Positions 17,539 through 27,847 of a stretch of DNA of 64,000 bases are shown here, in pieces. Position numbers and translations under genes: made by a program. The stretch comes from JAIVJG01 sp964236735. GTDB lineage: Bacteria > Acidobacteriota > Blastocatellia > Pyrinomonadales > Pyrinomonadaceae. The notes under the pieces are model-generated. The model searched no databases, was not told where the DNA came from, and saw nothing but the letters and a program-made list of their open reading frames with translations. Each line of letters opens with the position of its first letter. Position 1 is the first letter of the stretch. The stretch spans positions 83,481-147,480 of the forward strand of contig CAXSFM010000012.1 in assembly GCA_964236735.1 (NCBI GenBank), given 5' to 3'.

Positions 17539-19296
17539 TCAGTACCCGACCGGCTCGCCGTAGTTGCGCGGATCGCTCGCACCAAGCCGCACGCCGGTCT
17601 TTTCTTCAATCATTATCCCTTGCGCGTCCCCCATGTAGCGCGGTTTATCCGTCAGTTGATGGCCGCGCGCCGTGAGTGCGCGAAACGTGTCGGCGGACAT
17701 CCCGAACGGCTCATAGACGATTTCATCCGGCAGCCATTGATGATGAATGCGGGGCGCGTCTATCGCCTGCTGAATGTTCATGTCGTAATCAATGACATTC
17801 GACATTACTTGCAGCACGGTGTTGATAATCGTCGGGCCGCCGGGCGAGCCGACGGTGAACCAGAGCGTGCCGTCCTGACGCATGACAAACGTCGGAGTCA
17901 TCGCCGAGAGCGGGCGTTTGCGCGGCGCGACGGCGTTGCGCTCGCCCTGTATCAACCCGTAGGCGTTCGGCGTGCCCGGCTTGGCCGCGAAGTCGTCCAT
18001 CTCATCGTTCATCAAAATCCCCGTCCCGCGCATCACCACCTTTGAGCCATAGCTATCGTTCAGAGTGTAAGTGTTCGAGACGGCGTTTCCTTCCGCATCA
18101 ACGACGGTGAAGTGTGTCGTCTCTTCAGACTCGTATCCGGTCGGGCGTCCGGCTTTGACCTCCGCGCTCGTCGAGGCATGTTCGAGATTGATGCCGCGCC
18201 TGAGTCGTTCCGCGTAAGCTTTATCAATCATCCCCGCGACGGGTACGTTGACGAAATCCGTGTCGCCCATATATTCCGCGCGGTCTGCGAAGGCGCGGCG
18301 CATCGCTTCCGTCATTACGTGATAACGCTCGGATGATGTCGCGCCCATCTTACGCAGATCGTAGCCCTCAAGTATGTTCAGCATCTCGATGAGCACCGCC
18401 CCGCCCGAAGATGGCGGCGGCATCGAAATCAATTCGTAGCCGCGATATGTCGAGCGCAGCGGCACGCGCTCTTTCGCCACGTAGTTCTTCAAATCTTCGA
18501 GCGTGACGAGTCCGCCGTTGCGCTTCATGTCTTCGGCGATGAGTTGCGCGGTGCGTCCTTCGTAAAATTCACGCGCCCCGTTTCGCTGCAAGCGCGCGAA
18601 GGTCGCCGCCAACTCCGGCTGTCGCCAGATGTCGCCTTCGTTGTAGAAGCGTCCGTCATTGAGATAGATTTTCTTCGACTCCGGGTAACGAGCCATATTC
18701 TCCTGCTGCGCGCGCAGGCTTCGCGCGAGACCATACGAGAGGGGGATTCCTTCCGACGCCAGACGGCGCGCAGGCTCGACGAGTTGCGGCCAGGTAAATT
18801 TTCCCGAACCGAATTTCTTCAACGCTAACTCCAACCCCGCGACCGTGCCCGGCACGCCTGACGCGCGATAACCGATAGTCGAAGAGCCTTCGCCCTTGAT
18901 TAAATTTCCCTGCGCGTCGAGATAGACGTTTCTGCCCGCCGACGCCGGAGCCATCTCACGATAATCAATCGCCGTCGCGCGCCCGTCGCGCAGGCGTATC
19001 AACATGAAACCGCCGCCGCCGAGATTGCCCGCCGCCGGATACGTCACCGCCAGAGATAGCGCGACGGCGATGGCCGCGTCAACGGCATTGCCCCCGCGCT
19101 GCAAAACTTTCACGCCCTCTGCCGACGCCAGTTTGCTCGTCGAAGCGACCATCCCGTGCTGCGCGCGCACAGGCTCGCGCGACGCGGCGGAGACGATTGT
19201 TGGATGCGGAGAGTAAATTTGTCGCAGTGGGGTGACTGGCGCGAAGATGAAAGCGCAGATTAAAAACAACGTGACGAAGAGATGTCTTGAAATCAT
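17539..19296 (-). CDS. ggt: gamma-glutamyltransferase
   Basis: A 585-aa exported protein. I use the ATG at 19294-19296 because the signal peptide (ISRHLFVTLFLICAFIFAPV) starts there and GAGAGG lies about ten bases upstream. The large subunit shows GMVASTSKLASAEGVKVLQ and NLGGGGFMLIRL. Autocleavage is expected before the second Thr of ESEETTHFTVVD, which becomes the nucleophile of the small subunit. PLSAMTPTFV and the glycine-rich GSPGGPTIIN, which helps form the oxyanion hole, are present. The enzyme cleaves gamma-glutamyl bonds, for example in glutathione, in the periplasm and can pass the glutamyl group to amino acids. A GNAT gene lies 50 bases upstream in the same direction. Confidence 0.93.
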   Translation of the reverse strand: MISRHLFVTLFLICAFIFAPVTPLRQIYSPHPTIVSAASREPVRAQHGMVASTSKLASAEGVKVLQRGGNAVDAAIAVALSLAVTYPAAGNLGGGGFMLIRLRDGRATAIDYREMAPASAGRNVYLDAQGNLIKGEGSSTIGYRASGVPGTVAGLELALKKFGSGKFTWPQLVEPARRLASEGIPLSYGLARSLRAQQENMARYPESKKIYLNDGRFYNEGDIWRQPELAATFARLQRNGAREFYEGRTAQLIAEDMKRNGGLVTLEDLKNYVAKERVPLRSTYRGYELISMPPPSSGGAVLIEMLNILEGYDLRKMGATSSERYHVMTEAMRRAFADRAEYMGDTDFVNVPVAGMIDKAYAERLRRGINLEHASTSAEVKAGRPTGYESEETTHFTVVDAEGNAVSNTYTLNDSYGSKVVMRGTGILMNDEMDDFAAKPGTPNAYGLIQGERNAVAPRKRPLSAMTPTFVMRQDGTLWFTVGSPGGPTIINTVLQVMSNVIDYDMNIQQAIDAPRIHHQWLPDEIVYEPFGMSADTFRALTARGHQLTDKPRYMGDAQGIMIEEKTGVRLGASDPRNYGEPVGY

Positions 19297-19345
19297 GTGC
19301 GGCGATCCTCTCAGCAAATAATTGTCCCGGAAGCAACCCGTAGAT

Positions 19346-19828
19346 TTATGCTTCTTCATTTTGCCGGGCTAAGGATAATTCCATGTATTGAGTATCAGGG
19401 AACGGATTGTAACGATAAGGTTCGATACTTTGGAAACCGAGCGAGCGATAGAGCGCGGCGGCTTTCGTCATCGTCGGCAGCGTGTCGAGACGCATTCGCT
19501 CGTAACCGATCCGGCGCGCTTCTTCAATCACGGCGAGCACTAAATCACGCCCAAGATTCATCGCGCGAAATTGCGGGCGGACGTAGAGCCGCTTCATCTC
19601 GCACACGCCGGCTTCGAGCGGGCGGAGCGCGACACAGCCGGCCACCTTGTCTTCGACAGTGCAAAGAATCAAACGTCCTGACGGTGAGGAATAATCGCCC
19701 GGCAACTCCAACAATTCGCGCTCGAAATTCTGGAAACAGAGATCAACGTCGAGCGAGTCGGCGTATTCCCTGAACAGCTCGCGGACTGTTTCAATCTGTT
19801 CTTTCGACTCTGCAAATATTAGGTTCAC
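19346..19828 (-). CDS. GNAT acyltransferase, candidate N-succinyltransferase of the racemase cluster
   Basis: A 160-aa GNAT-fold protein starting at GTG. The acyl-CoA binding signature is visible in VCEMKRLYVRPQFRAMNLGR (canonical would be RxxGxG/A; here AMNLG), followed by ALYRSLGFQSIEPY. GNAT enzymes transfer an acyl group from CoA to an amine. The start lies 27 bases after an M20 hydrolase gene that is itself fused by a one-base overlap to an OSBS/NSAR-type enolase gene. In the described N-succinylamino-acid racemase pathway exactly these three families occur together, with the GNAT succinylating D-amino acids. Substrate is inferred from context only. Confidence 0.82.
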   Translation of the reverse strand: MNLIFAESKEQIETVRELFREYADSLDVDLCFQNFERELLELPGDYSSPSGRLILCTVEDKVAGCVALRPLEAGVCEMKRLYVRPQFRAMNLGRDLVLAVIEEARRIGYERMRLDTLPTMTKAAALYRSLGFQSIEPYRYNPFPDTQYMELSLARQNEEA

Positions 19829-19855
19829 AATTTCACATCAGGCTCGCACGAATCT

Positions 19856-21049
19856 TTACAGAGTAGCAACCAGCCCGGCCAGCAACGCGCCTCTCCGTGC
19901 GACCGAGTCCGCGATGATGTGCTCGTGCGTGGCATGTGCCCCGTCGCCCTCGATGCCCAAGCCGTCGAGCACAGTCGCGCCACAGGCCGCGGCGAAATTT
20001 CCGTCCGACGCGCCGCCGACGCTGGCCTCTCCCAGCTCGAACCCAAGCGCAGACGCGACATTACGCGCCTTCGCGTACAACCCGGAAACCGCCACTGTGC
20101 GCTCCAACGGCGGGCGATTGATGCCGCCTTCAATGTGAACGCGCGCGCGCTCGTCAAATGGGCGCAGTCCGCGAAGCGCATCGTTTAATTTTTCCGCCTG
20201 CTCCATCGTCCTGAAGCGCACGTCTATCTCCGCACGCGCCGACGCCGCGACGACGTTTGAGCCGGTGCCGCCGCTCACCACGCCGACGTTGACGCTCGTC
20301 CCGCGCGCCAGATCGTTCATCTCATGCAGACGCTCAATCTGCCGCGCGATTTCCAGGATGGCGCTGACTCCCTTCTCCGGCTCAAGACCGGCATGTGACG
20401 CGCGCCCTTCAACCGTGAGGACGTAATGCCCTGTCCCCTTGCGCTCGGTCTTAACGCTGCCGTTTGCTGCGGGAGGCTCTAACACTAACACCTGCGCCGC
20501 GCGCCGCGATTCTTCCTCGACGAGCGCGCGCCCGCTTAAACTCCCAGTCTCTTCATCGCATGTCAGAAGCACAACAACGGGACTATTCGGATGCAGCGAT
20601 AATTCGGCACAGGCGCGCAACACTTCAAGTGCGACGGCGCAACTCGCCTTCATGTCGAAGATGCCGGGGCCGTAAATCTTTTCACCATCCTCACGCCACG
20701 CCTGTTTTTGAATTGAGCCGCGCGGGTGAACCGTATCCGTGTGTCCGAGTAACAGAGTTGTGCGCGAATCTTTTGCTGCGTCGCCGAAAGCGTTGATGCG
20801 TAGGTGTTCGCCGTAATCATTCGCGGCTGGAATGCGCTCGACGGAATTAACGCAAGAGAGAGCTTGCGCCGCCTGTGCTAAAAGAGTGACGATGGCGCGG
20901 CTTCCTTCTGTGTCGCCCGACGGCGACTCTGTCTCGACGAGCGCGCGCGTCAATTGCAGAATTTCGCGCTGCCTGCTTTTGAAATAGGCTTGCAACGCTT
21001 GCGCCTGCTCGTGATTGATTTTGTTTGTGCTGCGAGTCTCGTTTGTCAT
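19856..21049 (-). CDS. M20 family metallohydrolase, candidate N-succinyl-L-amino-acid hydrolase
   Basis: A 397-aa cytosolic enzyme of the M20 dizinc family. Metal ligands and catalytic residues appear in order: LLGHTDTVHPRG, GPGIFDMKAS, TCDEETGSLSG and a final ATHEHI. A lid/dimerisation domain carries VEGRASHAGLEPEKG. The family cleaves N-acyl amino acids, peptides or succinyl-diaminopimelate; carboxypeptidase G2 is a close relative. The frame extends upstream without family similarity; the ATG at 21047-21049 overlaps the upstream racemase stop by one base (TGATG), so the two are coupled. Context points to removal of succinate from N-succinyl-L-amino acids. Confidence 0.9.
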   Translation of the reverse strand: MTNETRSTNKINHEQAQALQAYFKSRQREILQLTRALVETESPSGDTEGSRAIVTLLAQAAQALSCVNSVERIPAANDYGEHLRINAFGDAAKDSRTTLLLGHTDTVHPRGSIQKQAWREDGEKIYGPGIFDMKASCAVALEVLRACAELSLHPNSPVVVLLTCDEETGSLSGRALVEEESRRAAQVLVLEPPAANGSVKTERKGTGHYVLTVEGRASHAGLEPEKGVSAILEIARQIERLHEMNDLARGTSVNVGVVSGGTGSNVVAASARAEIDVRFRTMEQAEKLNDALRGLRPFDERARVHIEGGINRPPLERTVAVSGLYAKARNVASALGFELGEASVGGASDGNFAAACGATVLDGLGIEGDGAHATHEHIIADSVARRGALLAGLVATL

Positions 21050-22161
21050 CAAGCGTTGAAAGTCTCCCGTCTCACCGTCAACGATTCCACACGCTCGCGT
21101 TTGATGGCAAAGCCGATGCCCGGGCCCTGCGGCGCGATGATAGTTCCGGCCTGCGTCACCACGACGTGCGGCTCGATGATGTCCTCTTCCCAGTATCTCG
21201 AAGAGGCGGAGACATCGCCGGGAAGCGTGAAACCCGCGAGCGTCGCCATCGCAATGTTGTGCGCGCGCCCGATGCCCGATTCGAGCATCCCGCCGCACCA
21301 CACGGGAATATCGTTCGCGCGGCACACTTCCTCGACGCGCTTTGCCTCTGCGTGTCCGCCGACACGTCCGAGCTTGACGTTGATGATGCGGCACGCTTGC
21401 GTTTCAATCGCCTTGCGCGCGTCATCGGGCGAACGCACTGACTCATCGAGACAAATTGATGTTTCGATTTGCTTTTGCAACTTCGCGTGATCGTCGCGGT
21501 CGTCGTAGGCGAGCGGCTGCTCGATCATCGAGAGACGATATTCATCGAGCGCGCGAAAGAGCGGCACGTCTTCGAGCGTGTAGGCTGAGTTAGCGTCAAC
21601 GGTCAAAGCGATGTCGGGATACTTCTCGCGAATCGCACGCACGATTTTCAAATCCCAACCCGGCTTGATCTTAATCTTGATGCGCTGATAACCGGCGGCA
21701 AGTTCCTTGCCGATTTTTTCGAGCAACGCTTCCGGCGAGTCCTGTATGCCGATGGAGACACCGCATGGTATCTCCCTTCTCGTCCCGCTGATGTGCTTCC
21801 AGAGCGGAACGCCGAGACGACGCGCTTCCAAATCCCAACACGCTGTTTCAATCGCCGCCTTCCCCATGCGATGCCCGCGCACACGTCGCATCAGATCAAA
21901 GACATTCGATGCCGCTTCAACCGTGTGGCCGAGCGTCATCGGAACGAGAAAACTCTTGGTCACTTCCCACGCGCCGTCAATCCACTCTTCGCTGTAGAAA
22001 GGCCCTTCGCCCGCCGTGCATTCGCCCCACCCTTCGACTCCGTCCTCATCAACGACGCGCACGAGCAAAATTCGTCGCTCGATAGTGCGCCCGAAACTCG
22101 TCTCGAAAAAATGGACGAGCCGCAGGCGTATCTCGCGCATCTCGATGTGCTTGATTCTCAT
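21049..22161 (-). CDS. o-succinylbenzoate synthase / N-succinylamino-acid racemase family enzyme
   Basis: A 370-aa muconate-lactonising-subgroup enolase. The catalytic KxK motif (K162-K164 in RIKIKIKPG), metal ligands D189 (TVDANSAY), E214 (IEQPL), D239 (CLDES) and the second lysine K263 (NVKLGR) are all present, at the spacing of the bifunctional OSBS/NSAR branch. The C-terminal CGGMLESGIGRAHN is also typical. Members either make o-succinylbenzoate for menaquinone, racemise N-succinylamino acids, or do both. No other men gene is here, while an M20 hydrolase and a GNAT follow directly, which favours racemase. It should act in the cytoplasm as an octamer of barrel subunits, as relatives do. 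Confidence 0.88.
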   Translation of the reverse strand: MRIKHIEMREIRLRLVHFFETSFGRTIERRILLVRVVDEDGVEGWGECTAGEGPFYSEEWIDGAWEVTKSFLVPMTLGHTVEAASNVFDLMRRVRGHRMGKAAIETACWDLEARRLGVPLWKHISGTRREIPCGVSIGIQDSPEALLEKIGKELAAGYQRIKIKIKPGWDLKIVRAIREKYPDIALTVDANSAYTLEDVPLFRALDEYRLSMIEQPLAYDDRDDHAKLQKQIETSICLDESVRSPDDARKAIETQACRIINVKLGRVGGHAEAKRVEEVCRANDIPVWCGGMLESGIGRAHNIAMATLAGFTLPGDVSASSRYWEEDIIEPHVVVTQAGTIIAPQGPGIGFAIKRERVESLTVRRETFNA

Positions 22162-22223
22162 CTTTTGTTAGCCCCGCGCGACACAGTTATTGAAGCATGT
22201 AATCCGGCAAAACCATGCTACTG

Positions 22224-22257
22224 CAAAAGAAGAAAGACGGCCAACCTTGACCGTCTT
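22224..22257 (-). terminator. Rho-independent terminator of the suf operon
   Basis: On the minus strand AAGACGG (22257-22251) pairs with CCGTCTT (22240-22234) around a ten-base loop, followed by a T-rich stretch (22233-22224). It lies 55 bases after the sufU stop. Confidence 0.8.
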
Positions 22258-22311
22258 CACCTATTCAATCGAGCTAGAATTGAGCATCACCATCGCAGCA
22301 AATTGACGACA

Positions 22312-22800
22312 TCAACCCGCCAACTCCGTCTCCCTCAAATCGGGGCCGAGATTTTCAGTCGAGACGGTTTCCTCGCCCTCAAGCGCGGCGTGCATGGTGT
22401 GCCACGACAGGCTGGCGCATTTGACGCGCGCCGGATAATCGCGCACGCCCGCGAAAATTTTCAAGCGTCCGAGATGATTGTCCGTCGCCTCCGCATCCAG
22501 TTCGCCCATCACCATGCGGTGAAACTCATCGAAGAGAACTTGCGCTTCCGCTCGCGTCTTGCCCTTCAGACTCTGCGTCATCATGCTGGCCGAAGCCTTC
22601 GAGATGGCACAGCCCGAGCCGACAAAAGACACTTCTTTGACCACGCCTTCATCAAGTTGCATGTAAACCGTCAACTGATCGCCGCACAGAGGATTGTGGC
22701 CTTCGGCGCTGCGGTTGGCGGTTTCAAGCTGGCGAAAATTGCGCGGCTTCTTGTTGTGGTCGAGGATGACCTGCTGATAAAGCTCACTGAGTTCTGACAT
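22312..22800 (-). CDS. sufU: SufU/IscU-type iron-sulfur scaffold
   Basis: A 162-aa protein with three conserved cysteines in NPLCGD, GSGCAIS and VKCASLSW, plus the acidic residue of CGDQ, the SufU/IscU ligand set. SufU either carries the nascent cluster or, as a zinc protein in Bacillus, accepts sulfur from SufS; the spacing GSGCAISKASASMM is SufU-like. The frame extends upstream through a heptamer repeat; the ATG at 22798-22800 begins the family N-terminus (MSELSELYQQVILDHNKKPR). It is the last gene of the rrf2-sufBCDSU operon and is followed by a terminator. Confidence 0.93.
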   Translation of the reverse strand: MSELSELYQQVILDHNKKPRNFRQLETANRSAEGHNPLCGDQLTVYMQLDEGVVKEVSFVGSGCAISKASASMMTQSLKGKTRAEAQVLFDEFHRMVMGELDAEATDNHLGRLKIFAGVRDYPARVKCASLSWHTMHAALEGEETVSTENLGPDLRETELAG

Positions 22801-22835
22801 GGTGAATGGTGAATGGTGAATGGTGAATGGTGAAT
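22801..22835. repeat. five tandem copies of a 7-bp unit
   Basis: GGTGAAT is repeated five times without interruption directly before the sufU start codon, so on the coding strand the unit reads ATTCACC through the ribosome-binding region. No Shine-Dalgarno sequence is visible there. Such a tract can change copy number by slippage. Confidence 0.9.
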
Positions 22836-22878
22836 GGAAGAAAGTCGTTTCTCTTGACCATTCACTATTTACCAATTT

Positions 22879-24156
22879 CTAACTGAAGACCTCGATAACT
22901 TTTTCAATTGCGGCGGCGAGTTTGTCCACCTCTTCTCTCGTGTTGTAAAACGCGAAAGAGGCGCGCGCCGTCGCGGGGACTTTGAAGTGCTGCATGACGG
23001 GCTGCGCGCAGTGATGGCCGGCGCGGATGGCGATGCCCTGCTGGTCGAGAATCGTCCCCACGTCGTGCGGGTGAACTTCATCAACTACGAAGGCCAGCAC
23101 GCTCGCCTTCTCGCGCGCCGTGCCGATGATACGGACGCCCTCGATGGCGGAAATTTTCTCCGTCGCGTAAGTTAACAACTCGCGCTCGTAGAGATGCGCC
23201 GCCTCGCGATCAAGGCTGTTGAGATAATCAATCGCCGCGCCGAGTCCGATCTGCGAAGCGATGGCGGGCGTGCCGGCTTCGTACTTTTCAGGGATGCCGG
23301 CGTAGGTCGTCTTCTCAAACGTCACGCTGCGAATCATCGAGCCGCCGCCGATAAACGGGTTCATTTTCTCGAGCCACTCGGCCTTGCCATAGACGATGCC
23401 GCTGCCTGTCGGCGCGAACATCTTGTGACCGGAGATGGCGTAAAAGTCGCAATCCAAATCCTGCACGTCAACGGAGAGATGCGGCGCTCCCTGCGCGCCG
23501 TCAACAAGGACGGGGACGCCGAGTTTGTGCGCCCGCGCCGTGATTTCCTTGATGGGATTGATCGTGCCGAGCGAGTTCGAGACGTGACCGACCGCGACGA
23601 GTTTCGTCCGCTCATTAAGCAGCGCGTCGTACTCGTCGAGCAGCAACTCGCCCGCGTCATTCATCGGAATCACGCGCAGCCGCGCGCCCTTCTCTTCGCA
23701 GAGCATCTGCCACGGCACGATGTTCGAGTGATGCTCCATCTCCGAGACGATAATCTCGTCGCCCTCTTGCACGAACTTGCGCCCGTAGCCCTGCATCACG
23801 AGGTTGATGCCTTCCGTACAGCCGCGCGTGAAGATGCACTCGCGCGCCTCACGCGCGTTGATGAATCGTTTGACTTTCTCGCGCGCGCCCTCATACGCGC
23901 TCGTCGCGCGCTGGCTCAGGTAATGGACGCCGCGATGGATGTTGGAATGTTCCTCGCGCAAATATTTCGAGCCGCGCTCGATGACGATCTGCGGCACTTG
24001 CGACGACGCGGCGTTGTCGAGATAGACGAGTGGCTGCCCGTTGACGCTCTGCGTCAGCACGGGAAAATCCGCGCGCACACGCTCCACGTCCCAACTCGCA
24101 CGGGCGTTCGTCTCGTTGACATCTTTTTCAATCGCTACCATTTCATTCACTCTCAC
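22879..24156 (-). CDS. sufS: cysteine desulfurase SufS
   Basis: A 425-aa class II cysteine desulfurase. The PLP lysine is in YAISGHKMFAPTGSG and the persulfide-forming cysteine in RAGHHCAQPVMQ. The start is either a GTG at 24154-24156, overlapping the sufD stop by four bases (GTGA), or an ATG at 24139-24141; neither has a strong ribosome binding site. It removes sulfur from cysteine and passes it to SufU. Its place between sufD and sufU is the order of Gram-positive-type SUF operons, with SufU in place of SufE. Confidence 0.95.
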   Translation of the reverse strand: MRVNEMVAIEKDVNETNARASWDVERVRADFPVLTQSVNGQPLVYLDNAASSQVPQIVIERGSKYLREEHSNIHRGVHYLSQRATSAYEGAREKVKRFINAREARECIFTRGCTEGINLVMQGYGRKFVQEGDEIIVSEMEHHSNIVPWQMLCEEKGARLRVIPMNDAGELLLDEYDALLNERTKLVAVGHVSNSLGTINPIKEITARAHKLGVPVLVDGAQGAPHLSVDVQDLDCDFYAISGHKMFAPTGSGIVYGKAEWLEKMNPFIGGGSMIRSVTFEKTTYAGIPEKYEAGTPAIASQIGLGAAIDYLNSLDREAAHLYERELLTYATEKISAIEGVRIIGTAREKASVLAFVVDEVHPHDVGTILDQQGIAIRAGHHCAQPVMQHFKVPATARASFAFYNTREEVDKLAAAIEKVIEVFS

Positions 24157-25490
24157 ACTTCCAGACGCGCGTGAAGGCGATTCAGGATCGCTTCATCAAG
24201 CTGCGCCTTGATCGAGCCGATTTTGATTTTCTCGACGATCTCTTCGGCGAAACCGTAGGTCAAAAGATTGCGCGCGAGGTCTGGATGCAAGCCACGGCTA
24301 GTCAGATAAAACAACTCTTCAACTTCCAGTTGCCCGACCGTCGCGCCGTGCGCGCATTTCACGTCGTCGGCGTAAATTTCCAGTTGCGGCTTGGTGTCCA
24401 CACGCGCGTCCGTCGAGAGCAGGAGATTCTTGTTGCTCTGCATCGCGTCCGTTTGCTGCGCGTCTCTGTGAACGAAGACTCTACCGTTGAAGACCGCGCG
24501 CGATTTGCCGTCGAGAATGCCTTTGTAATTCTGATGGCTCGTGCAGCGTGGGCTGCGATGGTCAATCAGCGAATGCGTGTCCGCGTGTTGCCCCGTGCCG
24601 ACGAAGTAGAGTCCATCCACCCAGCATTCCGCGCCCTCTTCATCAAGCAAAACTTCGATGCCGTGACGTGAAAGCTGCGCGCCGAGCGTGATCGTCGTTA
24701 AATCATAGACACTGCTCCGGCCCAGTTCGGCGCGCGTCGAGGCGACGTGAAAAGCACGCGCGCTCTCGTCCTGAACTTTGTAATGAGTGAGACGCGCGTT
24801 CTCTCCGACGGAAATATCAACCACCGCGTTTGTGAAATAAGCTGCATCACCCGTCGCCGCGTAGCTCTCAATAATCGTCGCCGCACTCTCGCGCTCCGCC
24901 ATGATGACGATGCGCGGCGATGAAATCGTGTCTGGCGCGGTCGTGAGGAACAGAAGCAGAATCGGAGTCTCAACGTTGACGCGCTGCGGAATGTGCAGAA
25001 ACGCGCCGTCTCGTAGGAACGCAGCGTTGAGCGCGTTGAAAGCATCTGCGTCGCCGGCAGAATTGCGCGTCAAATTTTCACGCAAAGTCTCCGCATGTTC
25101 GCCACGCAAAGCCGTCGCTAAATCTGCGGCCACGACGCCTGGCGGTAAAGCTTCGAGCGAAGAATGCTCGCGATTGAAAATGCCGTTGATGAAGACGAGA
25201 CGACTACGCGCAGACTCTTCGTTAGCGTATGCGTCGAGATTGACAGGCGCGTCCGTTTTGTTTTTATCATCCTGCGCGAGATGAAATTTTCCGCGCGCAA
25301 TCGCCGCGACGTTCGTGTATTTCCAGTCTTCAAGATCGGTCGTCGGAAAGCCCTGTAAGTCGAAACGCTCCCACGCTCCAACGCGCAAGCTTCGCAACCA
25401 CGAAGGCTCTTGCGCGGGTAAGCGTGCGGACAATTCCTCGAAGGCCGCGCCGTATGCATTCTTTTCTTTCATCGCACTAAGAGACATCAT
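24153..25490 (-). CDS. sufD: Fe-S assembly protein SufD
   Basis: A 445-aa beta-helix protein of the SufB/SufD family. LEDWKYTNVAAIARGKF in the N-terminal region and the C-terminal YADDVKCAHGATVGQ, LFYLTSRGLHPDLARNLL and YGFAEEIVEKI are diagnostic for SufD. It forms the SufBC2D scaffold with SufB and SufC. The ATG at 25490 is used; a second ATG lies six codons later. Its stop overlaps the sufS start. Confidence 0.95.
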   Translation of the reverse strand: MMSLSAMKEKNAYGAAFEELSARLPAQEPSWLRSLRVGAWERFDLQGFPTTDLEDWKYTNVAAIARGKFHLAQDDKNKTDAPVNLDAYANEESARSRLVFINGIFNREHSSLEALPPGVVAADLATALRGEHAETLRENLTRNSAGDADAFNALNAAFLRDGAFLHIPQRVNVETPILLLFLTTAPDTISSPRIVIMAERESAATIIESYAATGDAAYFTNAVVDISVGENARLTHYKVQDESARAFHVASTRAELGRSSVYDLTTITLGAQLSRHGIEVLLDEEGAECWVDGLYFVGTGQHADTHSLIDHRSPRCTSHQNYKGILDGKSRAVFNGRVFVHRDAQQTDAMQSNKNLLLSTDARVDTKPQLEIYADDVKCAHGATVGQLEVEELFYLTSRGLHPDLARNLLTYGFAEEIVEKIKIGSIKAQLDEAILNRLHARLEV

Positions 25491-25533
25491 TTTTTACAAG
25501 CTCGCACGTCGAGTGACAAATACTCTTTCACTA

Positions 25534-26307
25534 TTAACCGCTGGCCGCCGTCTGCTCTTTGCCGACCGCATCTTTAATCCAGTCGTAACCCTTTTCTTCC
25601 AACTCAAGCGCCAATTCTTTCCCGCCGGAGCGCACGATGCGTCCCTTGTAGAGCACATGGACGAAGTCCGGCACGATGTAGTTGAGCAGGCGTTGATAAT
25701 GCGTGACGAGGATGATGGCGTTGTCCGGCGTCCGCAGTTTGTTGACGCCGTCCGAGACAACGCGCAAGGCGTCAATGTCGAGGCCGGAGTCCGTCTCGTC
25801 AAGCACAGCGAGCTTCGGTTCAAGGACGGCCATCTGCAAAATCTCGTTGCGCTTTTTCTCGCCGCCGGAGAAACCTTCGTTGACGGAGCGCGACATCAAA
25901 CCCGCGTCCATCTCAACAATCTTCGCGCGCTCGGCCAGCAAATCCTTAAACTCCAGAGGGTCTAATTCTTCCTCGTCGTGGTGCTTGCGCTTTTCGTTGT
26001 AGGCGAGGCGCAGGAACTGCGCGTTCGAGACTCCCGGCACTTCCACCGGATATTGGAACGCGAGAAACACTCCTTCGCGCGCACGCTCGTCCGGGGGCAG
26101 TTCCAATAGATTGCGTCCCTCGAACAGGACTTCCCCGCGCGTCACTTTATACGCGGGATGTCCGGCCAGAATCTTCGCGAGCGTGGATTTGCCGGAGCCG
26201 TTCGGCCCCATAATCGCGTGGACTTCGCCCTTGTTAATCGTGAGGTTGATGCCGCGCAAAATTTCCTTGTCATCAATCGTCGCGTGTAAATCTTTAATTT
26301 CCAGCAT
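25534..26307 (-). CDS. sufC: Fe-S assembly ATPase SufC
   Basis: A 257-aa ABC-type ATPase. Walker A is GPNGSGKST, the signature is FSGGEKKRNEI (the SufC form of LSGGQ) and Walker B is LAVLDETDSGLD, followed by the switch histidine in ILVTHYQR. It binds SufB and SufD and drives remodelling of the scaffold during cluster assembly. It is not a transporter. It lies 39 bases after sufB. Confidence 0.97.
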   Translation of the reverse strand: MLEIKDLHATIDDKEILRGINLTINKGEVHAIMGPNGSGKSTLAKILAGHPAYKVTRGEVLFEGRNLLELPPDERAREGVFLAFQYPVEVPGVSNAQFLRLAYNEKRKHHDEEELDPLEFKDLLAERAKIVEMDAGLMSRSVNEGFSGGEKKRNEILQMAVLEPKLAVLDETDSGLDIDALRVVSDGVNKLRTPDNAIILVTHYQRLLNYIVPDFVHVLYKGRIVRSGGKELALELEEKGYDWIKDAVGKEQTAASG

Positions 26308-26345
26308 TAACTTTGTCTCTCTCCGTGGCAGCCCTGTGCCTAGTT

Positions 26346-27782
<1,437 letters not shown>

Positions 27783-27847
27783 CTGATTTTCACCGCTTCC
27801 ACAAAGAAGCTTTCAACATTCAATTAAAATTCCCGACGCATGTTTCG

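Noticed and set aside
19856..21394. The longer 512-codon reading of the M20 gene
   Set aside because: The first 115 codons are an out-of-frame reading of the racemase gene; the family N-terminus starts at the ATG overlapping the racemase stop.
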